Assembly (NCBI RefSeq): GCF_039649665.1
Contig: NZ_JBDJAW010000033.1
Coordinates: 25,278 to 89,277 of the forward strand
From: Microbispora sp. ZYX-F-249
GTDB taxonomy: Bacteria > Actinomycetota > Actinomycetes > Streptosporangiales > Streptosporangiaceae
Direction: 5' to 3'
Length of the DNA stretch: 64,000 bases
Positions 1 through 8,226 of this stretch are shown here, piece after piece (within the stretch, counting starts at the first letter, position 1; each line of letters begins with the position of its first letter). The notes under the pieces are model-generated. The model was not told the DNA's origin and searched no databases. It was given only the letters and a program-made list of their open reading frames with translations. The translations under genes were made by a program, and so were the position numbers.

Positions 1-232
1 TCCCGCGCCGACACTGAAGCTCGTCGCCGCCGAGGAGGGGGAGGACGACCATGACGGCGCCGCCTCCGCCTCGCCTGCCGCCGCCCCCACGGTCGCGGCG
101 GCCGCCGCGGACGATGACGACGACGAGGGCGGAAACACCACCCCGGCCCTGGTGCTCGGCGGCATCGGCCTCGTCGCCGGCCTGGTCGGGGCCGGCGCGG
201 GCATCACGGCCCTGCGCCGCTCCCGCGGCTGA
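1..232 (+). CDS. C-terminus of YcnI-like (DUF1775) membrane-anchored protein, partial
   Basis: Reading in the frame that starts at base 2 gives 76 codons ending in TGA at 230-232. The first residues (PAPTLKLVAAEEG) resemble the end of the DUF1775 beta-sandwich domain. An Ala/Pro/Asp-rich linker follows, then one C-terminal membrane helix (LVLGGIGLVAGLVGAGAG) and a short Arg-rich cytoplasmic tail. This is the usual architecture of actinobacterial YcnI proteins, which bind copper outside the membrane. The PCuAC chaperone and Dyp peroxidase just downstream on the other strand are frequent YcnI neighbours. The N-terminus, including the mature His copper ligand, lies outside the window, so the family call rests on the tail and context. 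Confidence 0.6.
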   Translation, partial: PAPTLKLVAAEEGEDDHDGAASASPAAAPTVAAAAADDDDDEGGNTTPALVLGGIGLVAGLVGAGAGITALRRSRG

Positions 233-250
233 CCGGCGCGGTCCCTGCAT

Positions 251-290
251 GGAGCCCCCTTGCCGGTCACACGGCCCGGAAGGGGGCTCC
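251..290. terminator. Strong hairpin terminator after the YcnI-like gene
   Basis: A perfect 11-bp stem (GGAGCCCCCTT at 251-261 with AAGGGGGCTCC at 280-290) encloses an 18-nt loop, 18 bp after the stop codon. No long U-tract follows, as is normal for high-GC actinobacteria. It lies between convergent transcription units and may act in both directions. Confidence 0.7.
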
Positions 291-320
291 CCCGTCGTGG
301 TGCGACGGCGGCGGCGCCGG

Positions 321-500
321 TCAGGCCACGCCTCCGGTGGCGCGCTCGTTCTGACCAGTGACCCAGCGGCCATCCCGACCGACGCAGAACGCCACCGACG
401 CCGGCCGCATCGGACGGCTGCCCGAGCCGGCCGGGCGGGTCATAGCGACGATCATCTGCAGGGCCTCGGCCGAGTCGGCGCCGCGCAGCAGGCCGCGCGA
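321..500 (-). pseudogene. Decayed C-terminal fragment of an SDR oxidoreductase
   Basis: On the minus strand, two reading frames joined by small frameshifts rebuild the end of a classical short-chain dehydrogenase. One frame gives DSAEALQMIVAMT. The adjacent frame gives PPGRLGQPSDAA, the usual 'GRLGQPEDVA' segment. The first frame then resumes with SVAFCVGRDGRWVTGQ and ends GGVA plus a stop at 321-323. No start or Rossmann fold precedes it, because the Dyp peroxidase stop lies at 504. It is therefore a remnant, not a gene. It matches neither intact SDR in this window closely: those have longer, different C-termini. Confidence 0.6.
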
Positions 501-503
501 CGG

Positions 504-1706
504 TCAGGTCAGGAGGGTCTCTCCGATCCAGCCGTCCGGGGAGCATCCGGGCGGTACGGCGAAGACGGCCGACCCGATGGGGGTCGTCCACTGGTTCAGC
601 AGATCCATCTCCGCCAGCCGCGCCTGGATCGGGACGAACTGCCGTGCCACGTCGGCCTGGTAGGACGCGAACAGCAGGCCCGCGTCCGGTCGTCCCTCCG
701 GGCTCAGGCCGTCCTCGTAGTTGTAGGCCCGTCGCAGGACGCGCATGCCCGGGTCGGCCGTCCGAGCGCGACGGATGTGCGCGAACTCGGAGATCACCGG
801 CAGGCCCGACGGGCCGAGCGCGGCGAAGTCGGGCTCGTCGGTCTCGGCCCGGCCGGTCAGCGGCGCACCGTCGTCCAGCCGCCGCCCGACGCTGAACTCC
901 TTGGCCGCACGGTCCGCGGCGTCCCACTTCTCCAGGTCCATCCGGATGCGGCGCAGCACCAGCGTGGTGCCGCCGCGCAGCCACCCGTCGCGCACCCACA
1001 CGGCCCGCTCGAAGTCCGCCGACCCCGGGCGGGGGTTGACGGTGCCGTCGAGCTGGCCCATCAGGTTGCGCTGGGTGGTGCCCGGTGCCCGGACCTGCGG
1101 GCTCTGCCGGAAGCCGTGCTGTGTCCACCGTACGGTCGCGAAGGAACGGGCGTCCCTGACGAGCACGCGCAGCGCGTGCGCCAGCGTTACGCGGTCGTCC
1201 GCACACACCTGCACCAGCAGGTCGCCGCCGCTCCATCGGGGCTGCAGGGCGTCGACCTTGAAGGCAGGCAGCGGCCGTGGCGCCAGGTGCCCGGCCCCCG
1301 CCGCCTCGAACAGCCCGGCGCCGAACCCGAAGGTGACGGTGAGCCGCGCGGGCAGCAGCGCCAGTTCGGCGTCGGTGTCGGCGAGGGCGGGCTCGCCCCG
1401 GGTGAGCCGTCGCGCGTCGTCGGTCAGCAGCCGCATCAGGCGTGTCAGCGCCACGCGACCGGTTTGCGGCCGCAGGTCGAACCCGGCGAACACCGCGAAC
1501 GTCTGCGGAGAGGTCGCGACGCCCGCCTGGTGGACGCCGTGGAAGGGTTCGACGGCGTCACCGCCGGGGAGGGGCGCGGACCCGGCCGCCGCGCGTCCGG
1601 CCACGTCAGGTACGGCGCAGGCCGCCGCGGCGGCGGCGACGGCTCCTCCCGCGAGCAGGCCGCGCCGGGTCAGCCGCCGTCCCGCTCGGAACTCGCGCTC
1701 ACTCAT
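504..1706 (-). CDS. Dyp-type haem peroxidase, TAT-exported (EfeB/DyP-like)
   Basis: A 400-residue Dyp-type peroxidase: exported haem enzymes that use hydrogen peroxide to oxidise dyes, phenols or, in EfeB-like members, haem or ferrous iron. The N-terminus has twin-arginine signals (RRLTRRGLLAGG, residues 10-21) and an Ala-rich hydrophobic stretch, indicating Tat export of a folded haem protein. The family motif GxxDG is present as GQLDGT near residue 217, carrying the distal Asp. FAHIR near residue 310 carries the likely proximal haem His. I chose the ATG at 1706, which overlaps the stop of the upstream PCuAC gene by 8 bp; an earlier start at 1730 would put extra residues before the signal. 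It is probably translated with the copper chaperone gene. Confidence 0.88.
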   Translation of the reverse strand: MSEREFRAGRRLTRRGLLAGGAVAAAAAACAVPDVAGRAAAGSAPLPGGDAVEPFHGVHQAGVATSPQTFAVFAGFDLRPQTGRVALTRLMRLLTDDARRLTRGEPALADTDAELALLPARLTVTFGFGAGLFEAAGAGHLAPRPLPAFKVDALQPRWSGGDLLVQVCADDRVTLAHALRVLVRDARSFATVRWTQHGFRQSPQVRAPGTTQRNLMGQLDGTVNPRPGSADFERAVWVRDGWLRGGTTLVLRRIRMDLEKWDAADRAAKEFSVGRRLDDGAPLTGRAETDEPDFAALGPSGLPVISEFAHIRRARTADPGMRVLRRAYNYEDGLSPEGRPDAGLLFASYQADVARQFVPIQARLAEMDLLNQWTTPIGSAVFAVPPGCSPDGWIGETLLT

Positions 1707-2238
1707 GGGGCGCGTAGGACTCGTTGGCACCGGCGAAGTCCTTGGCCACTGCGGTGAAGGACACCGTCCTGCCGTCCTTCAGGGTGAGCGTGAAGGGCAC
1801 CTCGGCCCCGGGCTCGACGGCCGTGCGGACGTCCATGAGCATGATGTGGTCGCCGCCGGGCCGGAGCACGTGCCGCCCGCCGGCGGGGATCACGAACCCG
1901 CCCTGCTTGCGGCGCATGGTCGTGGCTCCGGCGTCTCCGGCGACCTCGTGCAGTTCCACGGACGGGGAGACGGGGGTGCTCGCCCCGACGACGGTGACCG
2001 CCTCGCGGCTGGTGTTGACGAGCGTGCCGAAAGCGGCGCTCATGCCGGAGCGGGCCGTCTTCACCCACGGATCGGCGATCGACAGCGGAGCGGCGGCCGT
2101 CGTTGCGGACACGGAGGCGGGGGCCTGCGCCGCGGCCGGGGAAGCGGCGGTGGTGCCGGCCGGACCGGCGCAGGCGGCCGCGGCGAGTAGGGCGGCGAGC
2201 GCCGCCGGGAGGACTCGGTGAACGGTCGTGCTGGTCAT
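1699..2238 (-). CDS. PCuAC-family periplasmic copper chaperone, lipoprotein
   Basis: A 179-residue copper chaperone A(C) (DUF461) protein that binds Cu(I) outside the membrane and supplies cytochrome oxidase or related cuproenzymes. The start at 2238 is preceded by AGAAGG and gives a hydrophobic signal ending AAAACAG, consistent with a lipobox Cys. The copper site is visible: His then ten residues then Met (HEVAGDAGATTM), followed about 22 residues later by HIM in GGDHIMLM. The length suits the family. It lies between the membrane gene upstream and the Dyp peroxidase it overlaps by 8 bp. With the YcnI-like gene opposite, it forms a copper-handling neighbourhood. Confidence 0.9.
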   Translation of the reverse strand: MTSTTVHRVLPAALAALLAAAACAGPAGTTAASPAAAQAPASVSATTAAAPLSIADPWVKTARSGMSAAFGTLVNTSREAVTVVGASTPVSPSVELHEVAGDAGATTMRRKQGGFVIPAGGRHVLRPGGDHIMLMDVRTAVEPGAEVPFTLTLKDGRTVSFTAVAKDFAGANESYAPHE

Positions 2239-2403
2239 GCGGAAGCCTTCTCTCGGTCGTCCGGCGGACATGCGGGCGCGTCCCGTGGGCCGGCCAGGGC
2301 TCGGCTGAGGAACGGGACATGCGCGCGGGCATGCTCCGCCGGGAAAGATCATGATCACGTCCCGGGCCGTACGCGGCCGGGGAACGGGGTGAGGAGCGTC
2401 GTC

Positions 2404-2967
2404 TCAGACGGACGGCTGGAGAAGGCGGGGCGGGCCGCGCCGGGTGACGCTGTGACGCGGCGCGACGGAGCGGGGGAGACGCGGCTCGTCCGGATGCGGC
2501 GACGCCAGGGTCGTGAACACGGGCGGCGCCGGATCGGCCGCGATCCGCGTCAGGCGCACGGCCAGCCGCCGCAGCAGCGCCCACAGGGCGGCCTCGCCCC
2601 TGGCGAGCCACAACGACGTCAGGGCCACCGCCCAGCCGTGGGCGATGAGCATCCCCACGCCGGGTCCGGCGTGCGCGTGCCCGGCCAGGACGTGCCTGAT
2701 CGCGCCGTCCGCGGCCGACGGGGACGACACGGCGAACAGCACGTGCAACGCGGCCTGCAGGGCCGCGAGCAGGGGCAGGATCGTACGCAGTGTCCGTTCC
2801 CCGCCGGACAGGGGCAGCGCGACGGCGAACACCGCGGGCAGCCCCAGCGCGAGCGCGCCGGGGGCCGCCTCGCCGCCGCTGAACAGGTGCGCCAGCACGC
2901 CCAGACCGAGGCATACCGCGCTGAAGGCGGCGGCTCGGGCGAGACGGAGAGGCGATGTCACCGGCAT
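2404..2967 (-). CDS. Integral membrane protein of the PCuAC neighbourhood
   Basis: A 187-residue protein with about four or five hydrophobic segments (roughly residues 10-30, 37-55, 60-82 and 100-130) and a basic, proline-rich tail predicted cytoplasmic. Histidines sit in or next to membrane segments (QAALHVLFA; LAGHAHAGPGVGMLIAHG), which might be metal ligands. Similar proteins occur beside PCuAC genes in actinobacteria, but I know of no defined function. It precedes the chaperone gene on the same strand with a 165-bp gap, so it may be the first gene of the copper operon. An AT-richer GATATT about nine bases before the ATG may be a -10 element. Confidence 0.65.
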   Translation of the reverse strand: MPVTSPLRLARAAAFSAVCLGLGVLAHLFSGGEAAPGALALGLPAVFAVALPLSGGERTLRTILPLLAALQAALHVLFAVSSPSAADGAIRHVLAGHAHAGPGVGMLIAHGWAVALTSLWLARGEAALWALLRRLAVRLTRIAADPAPPVFTTLASPHPDEPRLPRSVAPRHSVTRRGPPRLLQPSV

Positions 2968-3072
2968 GGCCCTGCCAATATCGCATGCCCGGCGCCCGGT
3001 CCCCGTTCCGGGACACCGTGTCGCGCGCGGGATGCCCGGCCCATGGACCGCCCCGCCCGCAGGCGACGCGGT

Positions 3073-4029
3073 TCAGCCGGCCCGCGACGCCTGGCCCGGG
3101 GACGGCTCGGGGAGCAGGGCGCCCGCGCTTCGCCGACGATACTCACGCGGCGAGCTGCCGGTGATCCGCTTGAACGCGCTGCTGAGGGCGCTTTCCGAGC
3201 CGTAGCCGACGGCGTGGGCGATCGTGGCGAGTGTGTCGCCGCCGTCGCGCAGGCGCCGGGAGGCGAGCTCGATCCGCCACCGGGTGAGGTAGTCCAGGGG
3301 GCCGAGACCGACCGTGTCCTTGAACCGCGCGGCGAGGGTGGACCGGGACACCGCGCCGGTCCTGGCCAGCTCCGCGACGGTCCACGGGTGGGCGGGCCGC
3401 GCGTGCATGGACCGTAGTGCCGCCGCGACCACGGGGTCGGCGAGACCGGCGAGCCAGCCCGACACCGCGCGGGGCTCCCGCGCCAGGTGCAGACGCAGGA
3501 CGTGGATGAGCATGACCACGGCGAGATGCTCGGCCGCGAGCGTCGAGCCGATGGCACACCCCCGCAGCTCGGTGTCGATCTGGTCGAGGGCCCACCGCAC
3601 CGCGCTCGCCTCGCCGGTTTCGGCGGGCACGTGGATGACCGGCGGCAGCCCGTCGAGCAGGAGCGAGCGTGCCCGGTCGCCGAACGAGAAGCGGCCGCCG
3701 ACGAGGAGCGTGTCCGCGCCGTCGCCGACGTGGGGGAGGCCGTCCCCCGCCGCCGTCCACAACGGCCCGGCGTCGACCGGGACGGCAAGCGGGTCGCTGA
3801 AGAGCGTGAAGACGAGCGGGCGCGTGAGCAGAAAACAGTCGCCCTGGGCCAGGGAGATCGGCGCGTCGAGGCCCTCGACGCCCAGGAAGCACCGGCCGCG
3901 CAGGACGGCGTTGAACTTCACGCCGTCCGGCGGCTCGAAACGCACCGCCCAGCTGCCGCCCGCCGACATGCCCGTGGACAGGTGCGCCCTGGTGCCCAGC
4001 AGCGCGAGCACGTCTTCGAGCGGATCCAT
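3073..4029 (-). CDS. AraC-family regulator with N-terminal cupin domain
   Basis: 318 residues. The N-terminal half (about 5-185) is a cupin_6 AraC-binding domain (FNAVLRGRCFLGVEG; LAQGDCFLLTRP). The C-terminal 100 residues are the twin helix-turn-helix of AraC/XylS proteins: WTVAELARTGAVSRSTLAARFK is helix set one, and LATIAHAVGYGSESALSSAFKR followed by GSSPREYRR is the family signature. It is transcribed away from the SDR at 4130 with 100 bp between. By common practice in this family it regulates that dehydrogenase and itself, probably in response to a small hydrophobic or aromatic ligand. The ligand is unknown. Confidence 0.9.
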   Translation of the reverse strand: MDPLEDVLALLGTRAHLSTGMSAGGSWAVRFEPPDGVKFNAVLRGRCFLGVEGLDAPISLAQGDCFLLTRPLVFTLFSDPLAVPVDAGPLWTAAGDGLPHVGDGADTLLVGGRFSFGDRARSLLLDGLPPVIHVPAETGEASAVRWALDQIDTELRGCAIGSTLAAEHLAVVMLIHVLRLHLAREPRAVSGWLAGLADPVVAAALRSMHARPAHPWTVAELARTGAVSRSTLAARFKDTVGLGPLDYLTRWRIELASRRLRDGGDTLATIAHAVGYGSESALSSAFKRITGSSPREYRRRSAGALLPEPSPGQASRAG

Positions 4030-4129
4030 CGGCTTTCTCCCGCGACGATCGGGTGACAGTGGACGATCGATAAAGTATGCCGGACTTTCCCCTATAGATG
4101 GTCCGAATCCGGCGCTCTAGCGTGGCGGC

Positions 4130-5122
4130 ATGAACAGCGAACAGACTCGTCTCACCACTCCGTTCCACTCCCACGCCACCGCCGCCGAGGTCGTCGAAGG
4201 GGTGGATCTGTCCGGGCGGCGCGTCGTCGTCACCGGCGGCGCCTCCGGCATCGGTGCGGAAACCGTCCGCGTTCTGGCCGGGGCCGGGGCGGAGGTCACC
4301 ATCGCCACCCGCGACCCGGCCACGGCGGCGCCGATCGTCGCGAGCCTCGCCGGCGGGCCGGGAACCGTCCGGTCCGCCGCGCTCGACCTGGCCGATCTGT
4401 CGTCGGTCGCGGCGTTCGTACGGGACTGGCGTGGCCCGCTCGACGTGCTGGTCGCCAACGCCGGGGTCATGGCGCTCCCGGTGCGCCGGGTTACCGCTCA
4501 AGGTTGGGAGATGCAGCTCGCGACGAACTATCTCGGACATTTCGCCCTCGCCGTGGGTCTGTACGGCAATCTGCGGGCGGCGGGCCGGGCGCGGATCGTC
4601 GTCGTCAGCTCCGGCGCCCATGCCGGGACGCCGTTCGACTTCGACGACCCGCAGTTCGAGCGCCGGCCGTACCACCCGTGGACGGCCTACGGGCAGTCCA
4701 AGACGGCGGACGTCCTGCTGGCGGTGGGGGCACGGCGGTGGGCGGCCGACGGAATCACGGCGAACGCGCTCAACCCCGGCTGGATATTGACGAACCTCCA
4801 GCGTCACATGAACGAAGCGACCATGCGCGAGATGGGCGCGATCGACGAGAACGGCGAGATCATTCCCCAGCCCTACCTCAAGACTGCCGCCCAGGGCGCG
4901 GCGGCGTCCGTGCTGCTGGCGGCATCGCCACTGGTGGAAGGTGTGACCGGCCGCTACTTCGAGGACAACCGGGAGGCCCCGCCCGCCGCCCCCGGGATCC
5001 CCGGCGGAGTGGCGGCCCATGCGCTCGACAGGGACGCGGCGGACCGCCTGTGGGACTACGGAAGCGCCGCGCTCGGCCGCGCGCGGTTCGCCGGCCGGCT
5101 GAAGGAGCCCACGGCGGAGTAG
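4130..5122 (+). CDS. Short-chain dehydrogenase/reductase (SDR)
   Basis: A 330-residue NAD(P)-dependent oxidoreductase of the extended retinol-dehydrogenase/WW-oxidoreductase-like SDR type. The cofactor motif TGGASGIG is at residues 35-42, the NAG motif at 110-112, and the catalytic Ser, Tyr and Lys at about 161, 187 and 191 (VVSSGAHAG and YGQSK). The substrate cannot be read from sequence. It is paired with the divergent AraC regulator at 3073-4029. A second SDR at 19878 has the same organisation and very similar N- and C-terminal segments (TTPF, EVxEGVDLSGRR, PLVEGVTGRYFEDN), but is controlled by a TetR regulator. TAGCGT lies six bases before the ATG with no clear Shine-Dalgarno, so the mRNA may be leaderless. 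Confidence 0.9.
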   Translation: MNSEQTRLTTPFHSHATAAEVVEGVDLSGRRVVVTGGASGIGAETVRVLAGAGAEVTIATRDPATAAPIVASLAGGPGTVRSAALDLADLSSVAAFVRDWRGPLDVLVANAGVMALPVRRVTAQGWEMQLATNYLGHFALAVGLYGNLRAAGRARIVVVSSGAHAGTPFDFDDPQFERRPYHPWTAYGQSKTADVLLAVGARRWAADGITANALNPGWILTNLQRHMNEATMREMGAIDENGEIIPQPYLKTAAQGAAASVLLAASPLVEGVTGRYFEDNREAPPAAPGIPGGVAAHALDRDAADRLWDYGSAALGRARFAGRLKEPTAE

Positions 5123-5219
5123 GGCCGCCCGGCGTGCGGCGGGAGGTTCACGAGCGCATAGGAATTGGGCCCTTTGGGCACTTCAAGAGGTATCGGGGGC
5201 GTGTTCGATGGGGGGAACC

Positions 5220-5444
5220 ATGGCTGTATCGGCGGACCTGGCGAAGCTGCTCGACCGCGAGTACGAGGACAAGACCTTGGACGAACTCCTCAAGGCGCCG
5301 GTGGACGCGCTGGCCGGGGTGAGCGCGGAGGACGCGGAACTGCTGAAGAAGGCCTTCCATATCAAGACCGTCGGAGACCTCGGCCGCAACAAGTTCTTCC
5401 GGGCGGCCACGGCGCTCGTCGATCTCACCGACAGCAGGAAATAA
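5220..5444 (+). CDS. Small conserved protein with helix-hairpin-helix-like fold
   Basis: A 74-residue soluble, charged protein (MAVSADLAKLLDREYEDKTL...). The middle (LAGVSAEDAELLKKAFHIKTVGDLG) has the spacing of a helix-hairpin-helix or SAM-like bundle, in which a G-V-S/G-I-K-T turn precedes a helix. I have seen similar short proteins in actinobacteria but know no function; nucleic-acid or protein binding are both possible. The ATG at 5220 is preceded by a GGGGG ribosome-binding site seven bases upstream; an in-frame ATG at 5208 is less well placed. It stands alone between the SDR and the kinase promoter. Confidence 0.7.
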   Translation: MAVSADLAKLLDREYEDKTLDELLKAPVDALAGVSAEDAELLKKAFHIKTVGDLGRNKFFRAATALVDLTDSRK

Positions 5445-5471
5445 TCGGGTCTCCCGCCTTACCGGCGGCCG

Positions 5472-5509
5472 TTGTAGAAGATTTCCATCGCCTTATAGGT
5501 TGATGGAAA
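5472..5509 (+). promoter_or_regulatory. Probable promoter with inverted-repeat operator for the amino-sugar kinase
   Basis: TTGTAG (5472-5477), an 18-bp spacer and TAGGTT (5496-5501) form a plausible vegetative promoter 28 bp before the GTG start. A perfect 8-bp inverted repeat, TTTCCATC (5482-5489) and GATGGAAA (5502-5509), brackets the -10 element. That is a good position for a repressor of the recycling genes, perhaps an unlinked RpiR/MurR-type protein. No regulator of that family is in the window. Confidence 0.45.
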
Positions 5510-5529
5510 GTGCCTACAAGGGAGCGGCC

Positions 5530-6534
5530 GTGGGGGCTCTGTTCGTCGGCGTGGACGGGGGAGGCACCAGTACGCGCTGCGTCGTGGTCACGGAATCGGG
5601 CGAGATCGCCGGGCGTGGACGGGCCGGCGGCGCCAACGCGATCTCGGTCCCCGATCCGGCGGCCAATCTGCGTTCCGCGCTGCTCGGCGCACTGGAGGGC
5701 CTCGACCGCGCGCTGATCGCGGGCGGCGTGTTCGGCCTTGCCGGGGCGGCCCGCGCGGCGGAGCCGGCGGAGCGGGCCTGGCGGGAGGCAGGGCTCGCCG
5801 GGCGGCCGGCGGTGGTCGCGGACGTGCTCGTCGCCTTCACCGGCGCCACCGAGGAGCCGGACGGTGCGGTCCTGGTGGCCGGCACCGGTGCGATCGGCGC
5901 GCGGGTCCGCGACCGCCGGATCGTGCGGCGGGCCGACGGCCTCGGCTGGCTCCTGGGCGACGAGGGCTCGGGCGTGTGGCTGGGCCGCCGGGCCGCCGCC
6001 GCGGCGTTGAACGCGATCGACGGCCGGGGCGAGCCCACCGTGCTGGTCGCCCGGGTGGCCGAGGCCGTCCTGGGCGCCGGGGCGGCCGGCGAGGACGACG
6101 GGCCCGCGCTCGCCCAGGCCCTGGTCGGGGCGGTGTACGCGCGGGTCGCCGAGCTCGGTCCCGCCTGGCTCGGCACGCTCGCGCCCGTGGTGGACGCCGC
6201 GGCCCGCGAGGGCGACGAGGTGGCCCGCGGCGTCGTCGCCGAGGCGGCCCGCAGGCTGTGCCGTACGGCACGGGTCGTCACCGGGGGTGCCGCCCGCGAC
6301 AGGGGAGCACGGGCGGCGGGAGACGGAGGGCCGCTGGTGCTCGCGGGGTCGCTGCTGACCGAGCCGACCGAGCTCGCCCACCTGGTCAGGGCCGAGCTGG
6401 GCAGGCGAGCCAGGCTGGTGCGCGCCCGGGACGCCGCGGCGGGCGCCGCCGCGCTCGCGGTGCGGGCGGCCCTGCCCGGCGACCCGCGCGCCGCCGAGGC
6501 GCACCGCGCGCTGATCCGGCAGGGGGGCGCATGA
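5530..6534 (+). CDS. BadF/BadG-family N-acetylglucosamine/N-acetylmuramic acid kinase (MurK-like)
   Basis: A 334-residue kinase of the BadF/BadG/BcrA/BcrD ATPase family in the actin-like (ASKHA) fold. The phosphate-1 motif DGGGTSTR is at residues 9-16, phosphate-2/hinge GTGAIG at about 118-123, and GLGWLLGDEGSG at 137-148 is the family signature. Clostridial MurK, a MurNAc/GlcNAc kinase, belongs here. In this cluster it would make MurNAc-6-phosphate for MurQ and GlcNAc-6-phosphate, since the importer is an ABC system that does not phosphorylate its cargo. I chose GTG 5530 because GGGAG sits six bases upstream; in-frame TTG 5500 and ATG 5503 lie inside the promoter repeat. It is the first gene of the recycling locus. 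Confidence 0.82.
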   Translation: MGALFVGVDGGGTSTRCVVVTESGEIAGRGRAGGANAISVPDPAANLRSALLGALEGLDRALIAGGVFGLAGAARAAEPAERAWREAGLAGRPAVVADVLVAFTGATEEPDGAVLVAGTGAIGARVRDRRIVRRADGLGWLLGDEGSGVWLGRRAAAAALNAIDGRGEPTVLVARVAEAVLGAGAAGEDDGPALAQALVGAVYARVAELGPAWLGTLAPVVDAAAREGDEVARGVVAEAARRLCRTARVVTGGAARDRGARAAGDGGPLVLAGSLLTEPTELAHLVRAELGRRARLVRARDAAAGAAALAVRAALPGDPRAAEAHRALIRQGGA

Positions 6535-6692
6535 GCGAGCGGAGCGGGCGCATCGGCAGGCACTGTGCGAGCGGAGCGGGCGAGCCGGTGCGCACTGTGC
6601 GAGCGGAGCGCGCGCATGGGCAGGCACTGCGAGCGGAGCGCACGCATCGGCAGGCACTGTGCGAGCGGAGCGCGCGCATCGGCAGGCCCTGT
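6535..6692 (+). repeat. Five tandem copies of a ~32-bp GC-rich repeat
   Basis: Units start at 6535, 6567, 6599, 6629 and 6661. Four are 32 bp; the third is 30 bp because it lacks the final GT. Each opens GCGAGCGGAGCG and most continue with GCGCATCGGCAGGCACTGT; the second is diverged in the middle. The array fills most of the 222-bp gap between the kinase stop and nagZ. There are no spacers, so it is not CRISPR. Confidence 0.9.
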
Positions 6693-6756
6693 CCGCGAGG
6701 GGCTGTCCCGCGCCTCCGGCACGACCTGACGCCGAGCCGCCGGGCGAGGAGGCGGC

Positions 6757-8226
6757 ATGAGTGAGGGCGAGCTGGGCCGGATGGCGATGGCGGTGCTCCA
6801 GCCCGGGTTCGAGGGTACGGAGCCGCCCGCGTGGCTGCGGCGGGCGCTCGCGGACGGCCTCGGCGGCGTGATCCTGTTCGCCCGCAACGTCGCCGGCCTG
6901 GAGGGGACGGCCGCGCTGGCGGCGAAGCTGCGCCGGGAGCGGCCGGACGTGGTCGTCGCCGTGGACGAGGAGGGCGGCTCGGTCACCCGGCTGGAGGCCG
7001 CCGGCGGCAGCTCGTGGCCGGGCAACATGGCGCTGGGCGTCGCCGGCGACGAGGAGCTGACCCGCCGGGTGGCGCGGCAGATCGGCCGGATGGTCGCCGC
7101 CGCCGGCGTCACCCTCGACTACGCCCCCGTGGTGGACGTCAACGCCGACCCCCGCAACCCCGTCATCGGCGTGCGTTCCTTCGGCTCCGACCCCGAGGAG
7201 GTCGGCCGCCACGGCGCCGCCTGGATCGAGGGGCTGCAGAGCGCCGGGGTGGCCGCCTGCGCCAAGCACTTCCCGGGCCACGGCGACACCGTGACCGACT
7301 CCCATCTGGCGCTGCCCGCCGTACGGGCCTCCCGTGAGGTGATAGAACGGCGCGACCTGCCGCCGTTCCGGGCCGCCATCGCGGCCGGGGTGCGCGCCGT
7401 GATGTGCGGGCACCTGCTCGTCCCCGCCGTCGACGCGCTCCCCGCGACGCTGAGCCGGGCCGTGCTGACCGGCCTGCTGCGGGAGGAAATGGGGTTCGAG
7501 GGGCTCGTGGTGACCGACGCGATCGAGATGCGGGCGGTCGCCGCCCTCCACCCGCCCGGCGAGATCGCGGTCCGCGCGCTGGCCGCCGGGGCCGACGCGA
7601 TCTGCGTCGGGGTGTCCTCGGCCAGGGGGGAGAGCGTGTACGCGCTGCGCGACGCGATCATCGGCGCGGTCCGCGAGGGCCGGCTGGCGGAGGAGCGCCT
7701 GGCCGAGGCGGCGGGCCGGGTGCGGGACCTGGCCGCGTGGTACGACGCGCAGGCGGAGGCCAGGAAGGCGGTGGCCCGCGACGCCGACGAGGGCCTCGGC
7801 CTGGCGGCGGCGATGGCGGCGCTGCGCGCGACCCCCGCGGAGCCGCCGGAGCCGCTCACCCGGGCGCCGCTGGTGGTGCACCTGGCGGCGCGCCCCAGCC
7901 AGGCGGTCGGCCGCGCCACCCCTCTCACCCTGGGGGAGGCGCTCGGCGAGCTCCTGCCCGGGACGGTGACGGCCCAGATGCACGACGACGGGCGGCTGCC
8001 GGATCTGCGCGACACCGGGCGTCCTCTCGTGATCGCCGTCCACGACGCCGTACGGCACGCCTGGATGCGGCGGCTCCTGGAGGAGGCGCTGCGGGCCCGC
8101 CCGGACGCGATCGTGGTGGAGACGGGGGTGCCGGGGCCGCCCGCCGGGCGGGTGTACCTCGCCACCCACGGCGCCTCCACGGCCTCCGCGCGGGCGGCGG
8201 CCCGCTGGCTCGCCGGAGGCGTCTGA
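6757..8226 (+). CDS. nagZ: NagZ-type beta-N-acetylglucosaminidase (GH3)
   Basis: 489 residues. A glycoside hydrolase family 3 enzyme that removes non-reducing GlcNAc from muropeptides. The barrel domain carries the NagZ signature KHFPGHGDT (170-178), with the His-Asp general acid/base pair completed by DSH at 181-183. The nucleophile Asp is in VVTDAIEM (about D254). The extra C-terminal part (about 350-489) looks like the alpha/beta sandwich of two-domain Gram-positive NagZ (YbbD). No signal peptide is visible, so it should act in the cytosol on imported disaccharides, unlike secreted Bacillus NagZ. The ATG at 6757 follows GCGAGGAGGCGGC, a strong ribosome-binding site. Confidence 0.9.
   Translation: MSEGELGRMAMAVLQPGFEGTEPPAWLRRALADGLGGVILFARNVAGLEGTAALAAKLRRERPDVVVAVDEEGGSVTRLEAAGGSSWPGNMALGVAGDEELTRRVARQIGRMVAAAGVTLDYAPVVDVNADPRNPVIGVRSFGSDPEEVGRHGAAWIEGLQSAGVAACAKHFPGHGDTVTDSHLALPAVRASREVIERRDLPPFRAAIAAGVRAVMCGHLLVPAVDALPATLSRAVLTGLLREEMGFEGLVVTDAIEMRAVAALHPPGEIAVRALAAGADAICVGVSSARGESVYALRDAIIGAVREGRLAEERLAEAAGRVRDLAAWYDAQAEARKAVARDADEGLGLAAAMAALRATPAEPPEPLTRAPLVVHLAARPSQAVGRATPLTLGEALGELLPGTVTAQMHDDGRLPDLRDTGRPLVIAVHDAVRHAWMRRLLEEALRARPDAIVVETGVPGPPAGRVYLATHGASTASARAAARWLAGGV

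Noticed and set aside
6535..6692. CRISPR array
   Set aside because: The 32-bp units are directly adjacent without spacers and there are no cas genes. The arrays at 17129 and 37588 fail for the same reason.
5425..8169. Long minus-strand ORF of about 900 codons opposite the kinase and nagZ
   Set aside because: Arg/Gly/Pro/His-rich composition typical of antisense frames in high-GC DNA; both opposite genes have clear motifs.
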